A stretch of 64,000 nt of DNA from an uncultured Clostridia bacterium (GCA_934183325.1 CAKPSH010000009.1:1-64000), one strand, 5' to 3'; numbered from the stretch's first letter, positions 7,588-17,579 are shown. Made by a program: numbers and translations. The notes: generated from the sequence alone by a model not told the origin.

Positions 7588-9401
7588 TATTCTTCAAATA
7601 TTCTTGCAAATTCTTCTCCATCGATTTTTTCTTTTTCTAGAAGAACTCCTGCTACCTTATGAAGTTTATCTATATGTTCACTTAATATTTGTTCAGCACG
7701 TCTATATGCTTCATCTATAATTTTCTTTGTTTCAGCATCAATTATTGCAGCTGTTTGTTCTGAATAATTTTTAGATTGAGCTAAATCTCTTCCTAAGAAA
7801 ACTTCCTCTTGTCCTGCGCCAAACATTATTGCTCCTAAAGTTTTACTCATACCATATTTTGATACCATATCTCTTGCAATTTGTGATGCACGTTCAATAT
7901 CATTACTTGCTCCTGTTGATATATCGTCTAATATTAATTGTTCTGCAACTCTTCCACCTAATAGAGATACTATATTTTCTTCCATTTCTGATTTTGACAT
8001 GAATGATTTGTCTTCACTTGGTCTATACATTGTGTATCCACCAGCCATTCCTCTTGGAACAATTGAAATTTGGTGTACCTTGTCTTGTGTTGGTAAATAT
8101 CTACTAACTACAGCATGACCAGCTTCATGATATGCTACAAGTTTCTTTTCTTTTTCACTTCTTACTCTTGTTTTCTTTTCTGGTCCCATTGTAACTTTTA
8201 CCATTGCATCTTCAATTTCTGGCATACCAATTTCTTTTAAGTTTCTTCTAGCTGCAAGCAATGCTGCTTCATTTAAAACATTTTCAAGATCTGCTCCAAC
8301 AAATCCTGCTGTATTTCTTGCTATTGTTCTTAAATCTACATCTTCAGCTATTCTCTTTTTTCTAGCATGAACTTCCAATATTTGCTCTCTTGCTAATACA
8401 TCTGGTGCTGAAACAACTATTTGTCTATCAAATCTTCCTGCTCTTAATAAAGCTTTATCTAGTATATCTGGTCTGTTTGTAGCAGCCATTACTATAACAC
8501 CTTCATTTGGTGAGAAACCATCCATTTCAACTAATAATTGGTTTAATGTTTGTTCTCTTTCGTCATGTCCTCCTCCAAGTCCAGCTCCACGTTGTCTACC
8601 CACTGCATCAATTTCATCTATAAATATAATACAAGGTGCATTTCTTTTTGCTTGTTCAAATAGATCTCTTACTCTTGAAGCACCAACACCAACAAACATT
8701 TCCACGAAATCAGATCCACTTATTATAAAGAATGGAACCCCTGCTTCTCCTGCAACTGCTTTAGCAAGTAATGTTTTTCCTGTTCCTGGTTGTCCAACTA
8801 AAAGAACTCCTTTTGGTATTCTTGCTCCCATGTTTGTAAATTTAGCTGGATTTTTCAAAAATTCCACAATTTCTTCTAATTCTTCTTTTTCTTCATCTAC
8901 ACCTGCAACATCAGCAAATGTAATTTTGTTTTTATCAGCTGTTGTCATCATTCTAGCTCTACTTTTTCCAAAGCTTACTGATTTTGATCCTCCATTTTGT
9001 GAATTGGTATTCATTGCAAAGAACCAAAATAGTAATGCTATGATTATTAACCCAAATGGTGAAAGTAAACTTAGAATTGTAATAAATACTGATTCTGACT
9101 TTTGATCCAATGTTATTGTTCCTGCTTTTAGATATTCATTAATATAACTCATAAAGCTTTCCATATTAGGTATATTAACTTCTCTTTTTACATTTTCTCC
9201 TTTTAAAGTTACATATGCTGTTTTTTCGTTTGCTTCAATTTCTATTTCTGTTACCTCAGATGACTCTATCTTTTTAATTAAATCTGAGTATGCTAATTTT
9301 TTATCTTCATTATCGATTATCGAACTCACAAGCACGACAAGAATAATTCCTAGTATTATAAAACCAGCAAATCTCTTTATTCCATTTTTCATTTTTTTCA
9401 T
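7587..9401 (-). CDS. ftsH: ATP-dependent zinc metalloprotease FtsH
   Basis: FtsH is a membrane-anchored AAA+ protease hexamer that degrades misfolded membrane proteins and regulators. At 604 aa it fits the family. Two membrane segments (about 10-28 and 106-128) flank a short extracytoplasmic domain. The AAA+ module shows Walker A GQPGTGKT and Walker B IIFIDEIDA, with the pore motif MFVGVGASRVRD and the SRH region. The peptidase carries the zinc motif HEAGH. In Bacillus ftsH follows tilS and hpt; here tilS is upstream but hpt is absent. It has its own predicted promoter (9460-9488) and terminator. Confidence 0.97.
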   Translation of the reverse strand: MKKMKNGIKRFAGFIILGIILVVLVSSIIDNEDKKLAYSDLIKKIESSEVTEIEIEANEKTAYVTLKGENVKREVNIPNMESFMSYINEYLKAGTITLDQKSESVFITILSLLSPFGLIIIALLFWFFAMNTNSQNGGSKSVSFGKSRARMMTTADKNKITFADVAGVDEEKEELEEIVEFLKNPAKFTNMGARIPKGVLLVGQPGTGKTLLAKAVAGEAGVPFFIISGSDFVEMFVGVGASRVRDLFEQAKRNAPCIIFIDEIDAVGRQRGAGLGGGHDEREQTLNQLLVEMDGFSPNEGVIVMAATNRPDILDKALLRAGRFDRQIVVSAPDVLAREQILEVHARKKRIAEDVDLRTIARNTAGFVGADLENVLNEAALLAARRNLKEIGMPEIEDAMVKVTMGPEKKTRVRSEKEKKLVAYHEAGHAVVSRYLPTQDKVHQISIVPRGMAGGYTMYRPSEDKSFMSKSEMEENIVSLLGGRVAEQLILDDISTGASNDIERASQIARDMVSKYGMSKTLGAIMFGAGQEEVFLGRDLAQSKNYSEQTAAIIDAETKKIIDEAYRRAEQILSEHIDKLHKVAGVLLEKEKIDGEEFARIFEE

Positions 9402-9459
9402 CCTTTCTATTATGATTTAGTTAAAAGTTTTTTTCTTTTGTTGTCATTTTAATGTAATT

Positions 9460-9488
9460 ATGGTATCACAAGATTTTCTTATTTGCAA
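9460..9488 (-). promoter_or_regulatory. Predicted ftsH promoter
   Basis: Minus-strand TTGCAA (9483-9488), a 17-bp spacer ending TGA, and TACCAT (9460-9465), giving an extended -10. It lies about 60 bp upstream of the ftsH start. Confidence 0.55.
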
Positions 9489-9547
9489 TAGTTTTGCCAA
9501 AACTTTTTTTGTCGAAAGTTACCTGTATCAATACTTTTACTACGGAT

Positions 9548-10549
9548 TTACATACTATATGAATAAAAAATTTTTTTATTTCTTACTAATACCTTAATAT
9601 GCTTATTGGGTGTTAAATATTTATTTCCAAGGTTATTTTTACATAATTTTATAATATCATCAATATGTACTTTCCCTAGGCCTTGTGCATTTCCTTGTAA
9701 TCTATTTATAGTATATATAACTAATCGTTTTTTTATTACAACATCTTGTTGATTAAATTTTTTTAAATCCAATACAATTTGTTTGTTTACTTCTTCTTGA
9801 ATGCATATTTCTTTATATTTTTCAATGGTTTTTTTTTCTAAATATTCATTTTCTTCATTGGCTATATCAGATAATCTATTTATACTGTTTATTATATTTG
9901 GATTAAATTTTTCTTTTATAAATGGAATCAAAAGGTTCCTTATTTTATTTCTTGTATAATTATTTTCAAAATTTGTTTTATCTATCCTTGGATTTAACTT
10001 GTTTTCCTCACAATAATTTTCTATTTCATCCCTTGTTATTTCTATTAATGGTCTAATGAATTTTCTATCTCTAATAGGTCTTATTCCTTTTAAACCTGCT
10101 GTTCCACTTCCTCGCATTATGTTCATAATAACCGTCTCAGCATTGTCATTAGCTGTATGTGCTGTTGCTATTTTATTTCCATTAGTTTCTTTTAAAACTT
10201 TTTCAAAGAAATCATATCTAATTTTTCTTCCTGCTTCTTCTGTTCCAATCCTTTCACTTTCTGCTATTTTCATTATATCAGCACTAAGTGCATAAAATTC
10301 AATTTTATTTGCTTTGCAGTAGTTTCTTACATATTCCTCGTCAGCTTTTGCTTCTTCTCTGATATTATGATTTATATGAGCAACAACAATGTTAAAATTT
10401 AACAATATATTTTTATCATTTTTTATTTCATTCAATATATTCAATAAACTTATTGAATCTGGTCCTCCAGATACTCCTATAACTATTTTATCTCCGTTTT
10501 CTATTAATTTATAATCATATATGGTTTTTAAAACTTTTTCCTTAAACAT
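9548..10549 (-). CDS. tilS: tRNA(Ile)-lysidine synthase
   Basis: TilS attaches lysine to C34 of the CAU-anticodon isoleucine tRNA, using ATP, so that it reads AUA; this matters in an AT-rich genome. The N-terminal PP-loop ATPase motif GVSGGPDS is near residue 25. Further conserved parts are AHINHNIREEA and TAHTANDNAETV. At 333 aa it is shorter than many homologs (about 420-470), mainly by a reduced C-terminal region. An AAAAAGGTGA ribosome site precedes the ATG. It follows dnaB after 52 bases containing a hairpin. Confidence 0.95.
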   Translation of the reverse strand: MFKEKVLKTIYDYKLIENGDKIVIGVSGGPDSISLLNILNEIKNDKNILLNFNIVVAHINHNIREEAKADEEYVRNYCKANKIEFYALSADIMKIAESERIGTEEAGRKIRYDFFEKVLKETNGNKIATAHTANDNAETVIMNIMRGSGTAGLKGIRPIRDRKFIRPLIEITRDEIENYCEENKLNPRIDKTNFENNYTRNKIRNLLIPFIKEKFNPNIINSINRLSDIANEENEYLEKKTIEKYKEICIQEEVNKQIVLDLKKFNQQDVVIKKRLVIYTINRLQGNAQGLGKVHIDDIIKLCKNNLGNKYLTPNKHIKVLVRNKKIFYSYSM

Positions 10550-10573
10550 ATTATCACCTTTTTAAACAATTAT

Positions 10574-10597
10574 TGGCATGAGGAACTTCCTCATGCC
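10574..10597. other. Intercistronic hairpin between dnaB and tilS
   Basis: A perfect inverted repeat GGCATGAGGAA/TTCCTCATGCC lies directly after the dnaB stop. On the minus strand no T-run follows, so it looks like a partial terminator or 3' end-stabilising stem inside the operon. Confidence 0.55.
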
Positions 10598-10601
10598 TTC
10601 T

Positions 10602-11939
10602 TTATTCTTCCCTGTATCTTTCTATATTTGCAAATTTTGTGTAATTTGACATCCATAAAAGTTCGGCTGTTCCAATTGAACCACTTCTGTTTTTTGCAAG
10701 AATTACTTCTGCGATGTTCTTATTCTCACTTTCATCATTATAATAGTCATCTCTATATAAAAACATAACAATATCTGCATCTTGCTCTATTGATCCTGAT
10801 TCACGTAAATCTGAAAGCATTGGTCTATGGTCATTACGTTGTTCAGCTGCTCTTGATAACTGTGACAATGCAATAACTGGGATATTTAACTCTTTTGCTA
10901 ATATTTTTAGTGAACGGCTTATTTCTGATATTTCTTGTTCACGGCTACCATTTCTTCTATTTCCAGAGCCTTGTATTAACTGTAAATAGTCAATTACAAT
11001 AAGTCCTATATTTTTTTCCAATTTTAATTTTCTTGCCTTAGCTCTTATTTCTGTAATTGATATTCCTGCTGTATCATCTATATACATTTCTGATTCCGAT
11101 AATGGGCCAAGTGCTTCAACTATCTTTACCCAGTCATTTTCTTCTATCTTTCCTGTTTTTAATTTATTACTGTCAACCATAGCTTCGCTACATAGAATTC
11201 TGTTTACTAATTGTTCTTTTGACATTTCTAGGCTAAATAACAGAACAGGAATATTTGATCTTGTTGCTACATTTGTTGCAATATTAAGTGCAAATGCTGT
11301 TTTTCCCATAGCTGGTCTTGCTGCAAGAATTATAAGTTCTGAATTGTGAAATCCAGCTGTTCTTAAATCTAATTCAGCGAATCCTGATGGCACACCTGTT
11401 ATTCCTTCTTTCTGGTTATATAATAATTCAAGTTGAGCAAATGAATCTACTAAAACATCTTTTATCGCTGAATACCCTGTCTGATTTCTGTTTTGCATTA
11501 AATCAAATACTTTTCTTTCTGCTTGATCCATTACAGAATTTACATCCTGTGTTTCATCATATCCCAAATTTATTAAATCATTTGAAGTTTTTATCAATCC
11601 TCTTAACATTGACTTTTCTTCAACAATCTTTATATATTTCTCTACATTAGCCGTTGTTGGTACCTTTTCTGGTAAATCTGCTAAATATTCTAGTCCTCCA
11701 ACTAGTTCAAATTTCCCCATTGATTGTAATTCATCTTTAACGGTAATTATATCTATTGGTTCTGGTTTATTATATAAATTAATCATTGCTTCATATATTG
11801 CTTTATTATCTTCTCTATAAAAATCATCTTTTTTTAATACTTCAATAGCAGCACTAACAGCATCTTTATCAGTAAGCATACTTCCTAATACAGCTTGCTC
11901 TGCTTCTACATCATTTGGTGGAACCTTTGATACTGACAT
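10602..11939 (-). CDS. dnaB: Replicative DNA helicase DnaB
   Basis: This hexameric helicase unwinds DNA ahead of the replisome (called DnaC in Bacillus). At 445 aa it has the usual length. Residues 1-150 form the N-terminal helical domain (PPNDVEAEQAVLGSML). The RecA-like motor carries Walker A ARPAMGKTAF and Walker B LIVIDYLQLI, then SRSLKILAKELNIPVIALSQ and SGSIEQDADIV. No intein is visible. The gene lies after rplI, as in the gdpP-rplI-dnaB order of many Firmicutes. The only upstream ribosome site is a weak GAAAG. Confidence 0.97.
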   Translation of the reverse strand: MSVSKVPPNDVEAEQAVLGSMLTDKDAVSAAIEVLKKDDFYREDNKAIYEAMINLYNKPEPIDIITVKDELQSMGKFELVGGLEYLADLPEKVPTTANVEKYIKIVEEKSMLRGLIKTSNDLINLGYDETQDVNSVMDQAERKVFDLMQNRNQTGYSAIKDVLVDSFAQLELLYNQKEGITGVPSGFAELDLRTAGFHNSELIILAARPAMGKTAFALNIATNVATRSNIPVLLFSLEMSKEQLVNRILCSEAMVDSNKLKTGKIEENDWVKIVEALGPLSESEMYIDDTAGISITEIRAKARKLKLEKNIGLIVIDYLQLIQGSGNRRNGSREQEISEISRSLKILAKELNIPVIALSQLSRAAEQRNDHRPMLSDLRESGSIEQDADIVMFLYRDDYYNDESENKNIAEVILAKNRSGSIGTAELLWMSNYTKFANIERYREE

Positions 11940-11944
11940 CTTTC

Positions 11945-11972
11945 AAATTTAGCTAGTTTGCTTCTAGCTATC
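11945..11972. other. Intercistronic hairpin between rplI and dnaB
   Basis: The inverted repeat TTAGCTAG/CTAGCTA around an AAGCAAA loop lies between the rplI stop and the dnaB start. No T-run follows. It could affect mRNA processing or dnaB translation, since the dnaB ribosome site is weak. Confidence 0.45.
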
Positions 11973-11988
11973 CTCCTTTTTATGTAAT

Positions 11989-12432
11989 TTATTCTGTTAC
12001 TGAAACTGTTAATTTTCCTACAACACCTTCAAATAATTTTACATCTACTATATAAGTTCCTAAAGTTTTTATTTGTTCTGGTAAGCTTATTTTCTTTTTA
12101 TCTACTTTTATTTTAAATTGTTTTTCTAAGTTTTCTGAAATTTCTTTTGATGTTATACTTCCAAATGTTTTTCCATTTTCTCCAGCTTTTGTCTTAATCT
12201 TTACAACTATTTCTTTCATTTTTTCTTGTGTCTTTTTTGCTTCTTCAAATTCCACATTTTTTTTATGTTGTTCTGATGCTTTTTTTGCATTTAGCACATT
12301 CATATTTTGTGCATCTGCTGGTACTGCTAATTTCTTTGGAAACAAGAAATTTCTAGCATACCCATCACTCGCATTTATTATTTCATTTTTTTTACCTACA
12401 CCTTTAATATCTGCATTTAATATAACCTTCAT
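11989..12432 (-). CDS. rplI: 50S ribosomal protein L9
   Basis: L9 binds 23S rRNA with its N-terminal domain and projects a long helix from the large subunit. The protein (147 aa, family about 148) begins MKVILNADIKGVGKKNEI and has GYARNFLFPKKLA, the conserved rRNA-binding segment, followed by the connecting helix and the C-terminal domain. It follows gdpP by 20 bases and precedes dnaB. Confidence 0.97.
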   Translation of the reverse strand: MKVILNADIKGVGKKNEIINASDGYARNFLFPKKLAVPADAQNMNVLNAKKASEQHKKNVEFEEAKKTQEKMKEIVVKIKTKAGENGKTFGSITSKEISENLEKQFKIKVDKKKISLPEQIKTLGTYIVDVKLFEGVVGKLTVSVTE

Positions 12433-12452
12433 ATATTCTCTCTCCTTTTTTC

Positions 12453-14450
12453 TTAAGCAAAATATTCATTAATTTTTTCAATCAATAATTTTTTTGCTTC
12501 TTCAATCGTTATTCCTTCTAGCTGCGCTCCAGCAATTCCCATGTGTCCTCCGCCACCAAGTTTTTCTAATATTAATTGAACATTAATATCTCCTATAGAT
12601 CGTCCACTTATACATATTTTATCCTTTTGAATTCCTAGTACAAATGATGCTGTAATATTATTTATTGTTAATAGTTCATCCGCTGATTTAGCACATATTA
12701 GATTTGAATTCTCATCTTCTTTATCATATACTGAAATTCCTATTGTATCTCTAACTATTTCTGCATTTTTCACTACATCAGCAATAACATTATAACTTTC
12801 CAAATCACTTTGGAACCATTTTTTTACTTTTATAATATCTACATTATTTTTTCTTAAATATGCTGCCGCTTCAAATGTTCTAACACCTGTCTTAAACGTA
12901 AAGTTCTTTGTATCAACCATTATACCACCATATAAACTTTCCGCTTCAAAAGTAGAAAGTATTACTTCATTTGTAGTATATTGTAATAATTCAGTTACCA
13001 GTTCTGCGGCTGATGAAGCATATACCTCTTGAAATGTCAGTGTTGCATTTTCAATGTAATCAGGACTTCTTCTATGATGATCTATTACTACTATCTTTCC
13101 TGCTTTTTCTAGTAACTCTGGTACTTCAACATAATTTTTCTTATTTGTATCTACTACAATTAATAAAGTGGTGTCATTTATCAATGTTAATGCTTGTGTT
13201 CTATCAATAAATGCTTCATTGTAACCTTCTTGTTGTTTTGCTGTTTCAATAAATTCTTGCAATGTTGCCCCATAAGTATTATTTACTATTTTTACATTTT
13301 TTCCAAGATTTTTTCCAAACTTATATATACCTATACTTGACCCAATTGAATCAATATCTCCATTTGTATGTCCCATTACCATTATACTATCTGTTTCTTG
13401 CATTAAATCTTCTATTGCATGTGCCACCATTCTTGCTTTTACTTTTGTTCTTCTTTCGACTTCAACACTTTTTCCTCCAAAGAAACTGTATTTTCCATTG
13501 TTTCTTATTACAGCTTGGTCTCCACCTCTACCTAAAGCAATATCTAATGTTGCCATTGCACTTTTGTATTTTTCGTATTCTGTCTCTCCCTCTTGTGAAA
13601 TTGCTATACTTAATGTTATTTGATATGGTCCTCGTATTTCAATTTTCTTAACTTCATCAAGTATTTCAAATTTATTTTCTTTAATTTTTTTAAGATATTT
13701 TTGTTCAAATATAATTGTATATATATCCCTTTCATTTTTTATAATTACGCCATTTGTTGTTTCTGCCCATTTATATATTACTTTCTCCAATTCTGCTAAT
13801 ACTTGTGGTTTTTCTTCAGCTGTCATTCCTTTCATGGTTTCATCATAATTATCTATTGATATTACTCCTATGCAAGTTTTTGAATCTTCATATTTTTGTT
13901 TTGTTTCTATAACCTTTGTATTATCAATAAAATATAATACTACAACATATTCTGTTCTCTTTTTTATTCCTTTTTGTCTTTTTCTTATACATTCTCCTAT
14001 TATTTTGTAATTTTTCTTTTCAATTTTAATTTGTTTATTTATAGAGTTTTCTTTTTCTTTACTTTCTAAATCTTTCTTTATTTCTTTTGAAAGATTTATT
14101 AAGATATTTTTTATATCTACATTTCCAAATTCATTTACAAAACTTATGCTTCTCCAAACTATATTGCCATCAGTTTCCACAATAACTAGAGGAAATGGCG
14201 AATTCACTAATGTATTTTTAGCTGTTGAATCTATATTAAATGTTAATTCTTCTATATGTTGTGTGATTTCATTCGTTTTTTTACTATCAATCCAATATGT
14301 ATATATAATTATAAGTCCAAATAATATAATAGATGGTATGATAAAATATATATTTTGAATACATAGTACAATTAATATTACCGCTATAATTGCTAGGTAT
14401 AATTGATTCTTTACTATTATACTTTCAATTGTTTTTCTATTATTAGGCAT
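12453..14450 (-). CDS. gdpP: Cyclic-di-AMP phosphodiesterase GdpP (DHH family)
   Basis: GdpP hydrolyses c-di-AMP and so influences potassium, osmotic and wall homeostasis. The 665-aa protein has two N-terminal membrane segments (about 15-52), a degenerate PAS-like region, a degenerate GGDEF domain (around 170-300) and a C-terminal DHH/DHHA1 phosphodiesterase. Visible catalytic signatures are MGHTNGDIDSIGS near 355, VVDTN, VIDHHRRS and the terminal GGGGHMGIAGAQ. Gene order with rplI and dnaB matches Bacillus. This is the first gene of that run. Confidence 0.95.
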   Translation of the reverse strand: MPNNRKTIESIIVKNQLYLAIIAVILIVLCIQNIYFIIPSIILFGLIIIYTYWIDSKKTNEITQHIEELTFNIDSTAKNTLVNSPFPLVIVETDGNIVWRSISFVNEFGNVDIKNILINLSKEIKKDLESKEKENSINKQIKIEKKNYKIIGECIRKRQKGIKKRTEYVVVLYFIDNTKVIETKQKYEDSKTCIGVISIDNYDETMKGMTAEEKPQVLAELEKVIYKWAETTNGVIIKNERDIYTIIFEQKYLKKIKENKFEILDEVKKIEIRGPYQITLSIAISQEGETEYEKYKSAMATLDIALGRGGDQAVIRNNGKYSFFGGKSVEVERRTKVKARMVAHAIEDLMQETDSIMVMGHTNGDIDSIGSSIGIYKFGKNLGKNVKIVNNTYGATLQEFIETAKQQEGYNEAFIDRTQALTLINDTTLLIVVDTNKKNYVEVPELLEKAGKIVVIDHHRRSPDYIENATLTFQEVYASSAAELVTELLQYTTNEVILSTFEAESLYGGIMVDTKNFTFKTGVRTFEAAAYLRKNNVDIIKVKKWFQSDLESYNVIADVVKNAEIVRDTIGISVYDKEDENSNLICAKSADELLTINNITASFVLGIQKDKICISGRSIGDINVQLILEKLGGGGHMGIAGAQLEGITIEEAKKLLIEKINEYFA

Positions 14451-14521
14451 AAAATCCCCCTTTTATAATACCATTAATTTTACACCAATATATTGATTTT
14501 GTCAAACTACATAGTATTGTT

Positions 14522-14550
14522 AAAGCACCTACTAAAGAGTAAGTGCTTTA
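14522..14550 (-). terminator. Possible weak terminator after the CotF-like gene
   Basis: On the minus strand AAGCACTTACT pairs imperfectly with AGTAGGTGCTT, just after the stop at 14554. Only a short, interrupted T-run follows, so it is weak. Confidence 0.45.
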
Positions 14551-14553
14551 TGA

Positions 14554-14799
14554 TTATTGTTCAATTTCTGATTTTACTTGTGCAATTTCTTGAGTAGTTG
14601 CAGTTTCTGCTGTTTTGTAATACCCTTTAGTTTGAGCTACTTTAAATAGTTCATATTGTGAACTTTCAAAATCGTTTCTTATTTGCTGAAATGCATTTCT
14701 TAATTGCATATTCTCAGTCTCTGAAATTGCTTGCTGATATATATTTAAATCTGCTTTGGTAGAATTTAAAATGTCATTTACCATTATTTTTTCATCCAT
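14554..14799 (-). CDS. CotF-like spore coat/ferritin-like helical protein (81 aa)
   Basis: The sequence MDEKIMVNDILNSTKADLNI and the segment ELFKVAQTKGYY resemble the coat F (CotF/YhcQ) domain: a helical bundle with DxLxxxK near the start and a GxY near the C-terminus. Members are spore coat or spore-associated proteins. It sits 24 bases after a second small helical gene, suggesting a two-gene unit. An ATTTTCCTCC-type complement gives a GGAGGAAAAT ribosome site. Assignment is by pattern only; a vegetative role cannot be excluded. Confidence 0.7.
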   Translation of the reverse strand: MDEKIMVNDILNSTKADLNIYQQAISETENMQLRNAFQQIRNDFESSQYELFKVAQTKGYYKTAETATTQEIAQVKSEIEQ

Positions 14800-14823
14800 A
14801 ATTTTCCTCCATTTTCAATAACT

Positions 14824-15015
14824 TTAATTTTCATTTAAAAACGTCATTAGTTTTTGCTTTATATTTAATGCATCTTGTGCTGACTTATTAAAGATTTGTT
14901 TTATTTGTGGATCTACTGCCTGTGATTCATAGGTATTTAGTTTTTGATATGAAATATCTTGTAGGTTTATTAAGTGTTTTAAATTTTGAAGTTCTATTTG
15001 AGTTAAGTTTGCCAT
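14824..15015 (-). CDS. Small helical protein, possible coat-associated (63 aa)
   Basis: The protein MANLTQIELQNLKHLINLQD is all helix and probably pairs with the CotF-like gene downstream. An upstream in-frame ATG at 15024 directly abuts the AAAGG site, so I prefer the ATG at 15015, which has good spacing. I do not recognise a named family with certainty. Similar short proteins accompany CotF-domain genes in Clostridia (general knowledge, weak). Confidence 0.6.
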   Translation of the reverse strand: MANLTQIELQNLKHLINLQDISYQKLNTYESQAVDPQIKQIFNKSAQDALNIKQKLMTFLNEN

Positions 15016-15186
15016 TTTTAACATCCTTTCCTTTTGTTTTTATTATTGTTTGCATTTTTTCATAATCTATACATTTTTTTATTATAATAAAATAATTTTC
15101 TCTAGACTTTCCAACATTTTCATTTATATCATTTATAGCTTATATTTTATTCTCAATATCTTTTCATAAATGTTTTCCTTAAATAT

Positions 15187-15228
15187 AAAATAAGCTCCAA
15201 TTGTTTTTTTACAATTAGGGCTTATTCC
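15187..15228 (-). terminator. pcrA terminator
   Basis: On the minus strand AATAAGCCCTAATTGT pairs with ACAATTGGAGCTTATT around a seven-A loop, then TTATATT. It follows the pcrA stop at 15247. The rest of the 15016-15246 gap shows nothing else convincing. Confidence 0.75.
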
Positions 15229-15246
15229 AAAATTTGTTATTTATTA

Positions 15247-17556
15247 TTAAATTATTTCTAATCCTGCATATTTTGCCATTAATCTCTTATGTCCTGCTTT
15301 TGCAAAATTTATATCGACTTTATAATCTTCTCCTTCTTTTTCAACATAGTTTATAATGCCTTCTCCAAATTTTTTATGATATACTTTTACTCCTGCTTTG
15401 TATTTGGTTAAATCAATGTTATCACTTATAGAAGTTTTATTTAAATTATTTAAGAAACTTTCTGCACTTCTAAATCCAAAATTCGTATTAGCTACACCTT
15501 TAGCTGAATTTGCAAAAGCATTTGTTCCAATTGTGCTATATGTTTTTACCTCACTATTTGATTTTCTTCCATATTCCCACTTATAACCAGTATCATTACT
15601 ATTTTCATTTTCTTGTTTTGTTCCAAATATATCTTCATATCCTTCAAGCATATCTTTTGGGACTTCTTTCATAAATCTAGAAATAGCATTACAAGAAGTT
15701 GAACCAAAAATTGTTCTAGTCCTTGCACATGTTAAAAATAATCTTTCTTTGGCTCTAGTCATTCCAACATAACATAATCTTCTTTCTTCTTCAAGACCAG
15801 CTTCTTCTTGAATTGACTTATATCCTGGGAAAATTCCTTCTTCCATTCCAACTAAGAATACAATTGGAAATTCTAGACCTTTCGCACTATGTAATGTCAT
15901 TAAAGTTACTTGTTCTTGTGTTTCATCGACCTCATCAACATCTGATGCGAGAGTTATGCCTTCCAAAAATTCTGCTAATGTATTTTCAGCTGATTCTTTT
16001 TCAAATTCCATTGTTACTGTTAATAATTCTTCCAAGTTTTCTATTCTAGCTTGTGCTTCAATTGTGTTTTCATTTTCAAGAGCCTTTGTGTAGCCCGTTA
16101 AATTTAATGTTAATGTTAATAATTCTGAAATTGCTATGTTATCTCTTTTTGCAATTAAACTTTCGATTTGTTCTACAAATTCTCTTGAATTTGAATAAAC
16201 TCTATTTAATCCATATTCTGCTGAATTTTTAATAATTTCATACATTGATTTTCCAGTTTGCTCTGATAATTCTTGTACTTTATCTAAACTTGTCTTTCCA
16301 ATGCCTCTTTTGGGTTCATTAATTATTCTTCTTAAGCTAATATTATCATTTTGATTGTGTATTAATCTTAAATATGCTAGTGCATCTTTTATTTCTTTTC
16401 TTTCATAGAATTTCAAACCTCCAACTATTTTATATGGAATATCTTCTCTTCTTAAAATATCCTCTATGCTACGTGACTGTGCGTTCATCCTATATAAAAT
16501 AGCAAAATCTGAATAGCTTAACTTTTCTTGATATTTCAAATGAGATATTTGATTTACTACATAAGTTGCTTCATCATATTCATTATCAGCTCTATACCCT
16601 GTTACTTTTTCTCCCTCTTCATTTTCTGTCCAAAGTTCTTTTTTATATTTTGCAGGATTATTTTTTATTACAGCATTAGCAACATTTAAAATACTTTTTG
16701 TACATCTATAGTTTTGCTCTAGTTTAATTATCTTAGTTCCAGGAAAATCTTTTTCAAAATTTAAAATATTAGAAATATCTGCACCTCTGAATGAATATAT
16801 TCCTTGGTCATTATCTCCCACCACTGTTATATTTCCATGCATTGCTGCAAGTAATGTTATTAATGTAAATTGTGCCTTATTTGTGTCTTGGTACTCATCA
16901 ACTAAAATATATTTGAATTTATTTGAATAATATTCTAAAACCTCTGGCTCTTGCATTAAAATTTTTATTGTTAAATTAATAATATCATCAAAATCTACTG
17001 CATTATTTTCTTTAAGTCTTTTTTGATATAATGCATATATTTTAGCTATTGTTTCTTTTCTAAAATCCCCAAATGTTCTGTTTGCATAGTCTTCAGGTTC
17101 TAGCATTTCATTTTTAGCATTACTTATTTCATACATTACACTTCTATCTGTAAATAATTTATCGTCAATATTTAGTGTTTTTAAGCAATCCTTTACTAAA
17201 CTTTTTTGATCTGATGTATCAAATATTATAAATGATGTATCATAACCTATTCTATCTATAAATTTTCTAAGCATTCTTACACATATTGAATGAAAAGTTC
17301 CTATCCACATATCATTTGCTGCATTTTCAATTAATTTTTCCGTTCTTGCTTTCATTTCATTCGCAGCTTTATTTGTAAATGTTATTGCTAAAATGTTCCA
17401 TGGCATTATATTTTTTTCTTTTATTAAATATGCAATTTTATGTGTTAGCACTTTTGTTTTTCCGCTTCCTGCTCCTGCTATAATTAGACAAGGTCCATCT
17501 GTTGCTAATACTGCTTCTTTTTGTTTTCCATTTAATCCATCTATTAAATTATCCAT
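15247..17556 (-). CDS. pcrA: ATP-dependent DNA helicase PcrA/UvrD
   Basis: This superfamily 1A 3'-5' helicase acts in repair and in removing RecA or replication blocks. It has about 769 aa. Motif I is IIAGAGSGKTKVL near 30. Other visible motifs are FTNKAANEMK (Ia), VDEYQDTNKAQ (II), GDNDQGIYSFRGA (III), QNYRCTKSI (IV), TLHSAKGLEF (V) and VGMTRAKERL (VI). The C-terminus has the small PcrA tail for RNA polymerase contact (KVYHKKFGEGIINYVE). An in-frame TTG nine bases earlier abuts AGAAGGG, so the ATG at 17556 is the better start. Confidence 0.96.
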   Translation of the reverse strand: MDNLIDGLNGKQKEAVLATDGPCLIIAGAGSGKTKVLTHKIAYLIKEKNIMPWNILAITFTNKAANEMKARTEKLIENAANDMWIGTFHSICVRMLRKFIDRIGYDTSFIIFDTSDQKSLVKDCLKTLNIDDKLFTDRSVMYEISNAKNEMLEPEDYANRTFGDFRKETIAKIYALYQKRLKENNAVDFDDIINLTIKILMQEPEVLEYYSNKFKYILVDEYQDTNKAQFTLITLLAAMHGNITVVGDNDQGIYSFRGADISNILNFEKDFPGTKIIKLEQNYRCTKSILNVANAVIKNNPAKYKKELWTENEEGEKVTGYRADNEYDEATYVVNQISHLKYQEKLSYSDFAILYRMNAQSRSIEDILRREDIPYKIVGGLKFYERKEIKDALAYLRLIHNQNDNISLRRIINEPKRGIGKTSLDKVQELSEQTGKSMYEIIKNSAEYGLNRVYSNSREFVEQIESLIAKRDNIAISELLTLTLNLTGYTKALENENTIEAQARIENLEELLTVTMEFEKESAENTLAEFLEGITLASDVDEVDETQEQVTLMTLHSAKGLEFPIVFLVGMEEGIFPGYKSIQEEAGLEEERRLCYVGMTRAKERLFLTCARTRTIFGSTSCNAISRFMKEVPKDMLEGYEDIFGTKQENENSNDTGYKWEYGRKSNSEVKTYSTIGTNAFANSAKGVANTNFGFRSAESFLNNLNKTSISDNIDLTKYKAGVKVYHKKFGEGIINYVEKEGEDYKVDINFAKAGHKRLMAKYAGLEII

Positions 17557-17579
17557 TATTTTCAATCCCTTCTGGTGAA

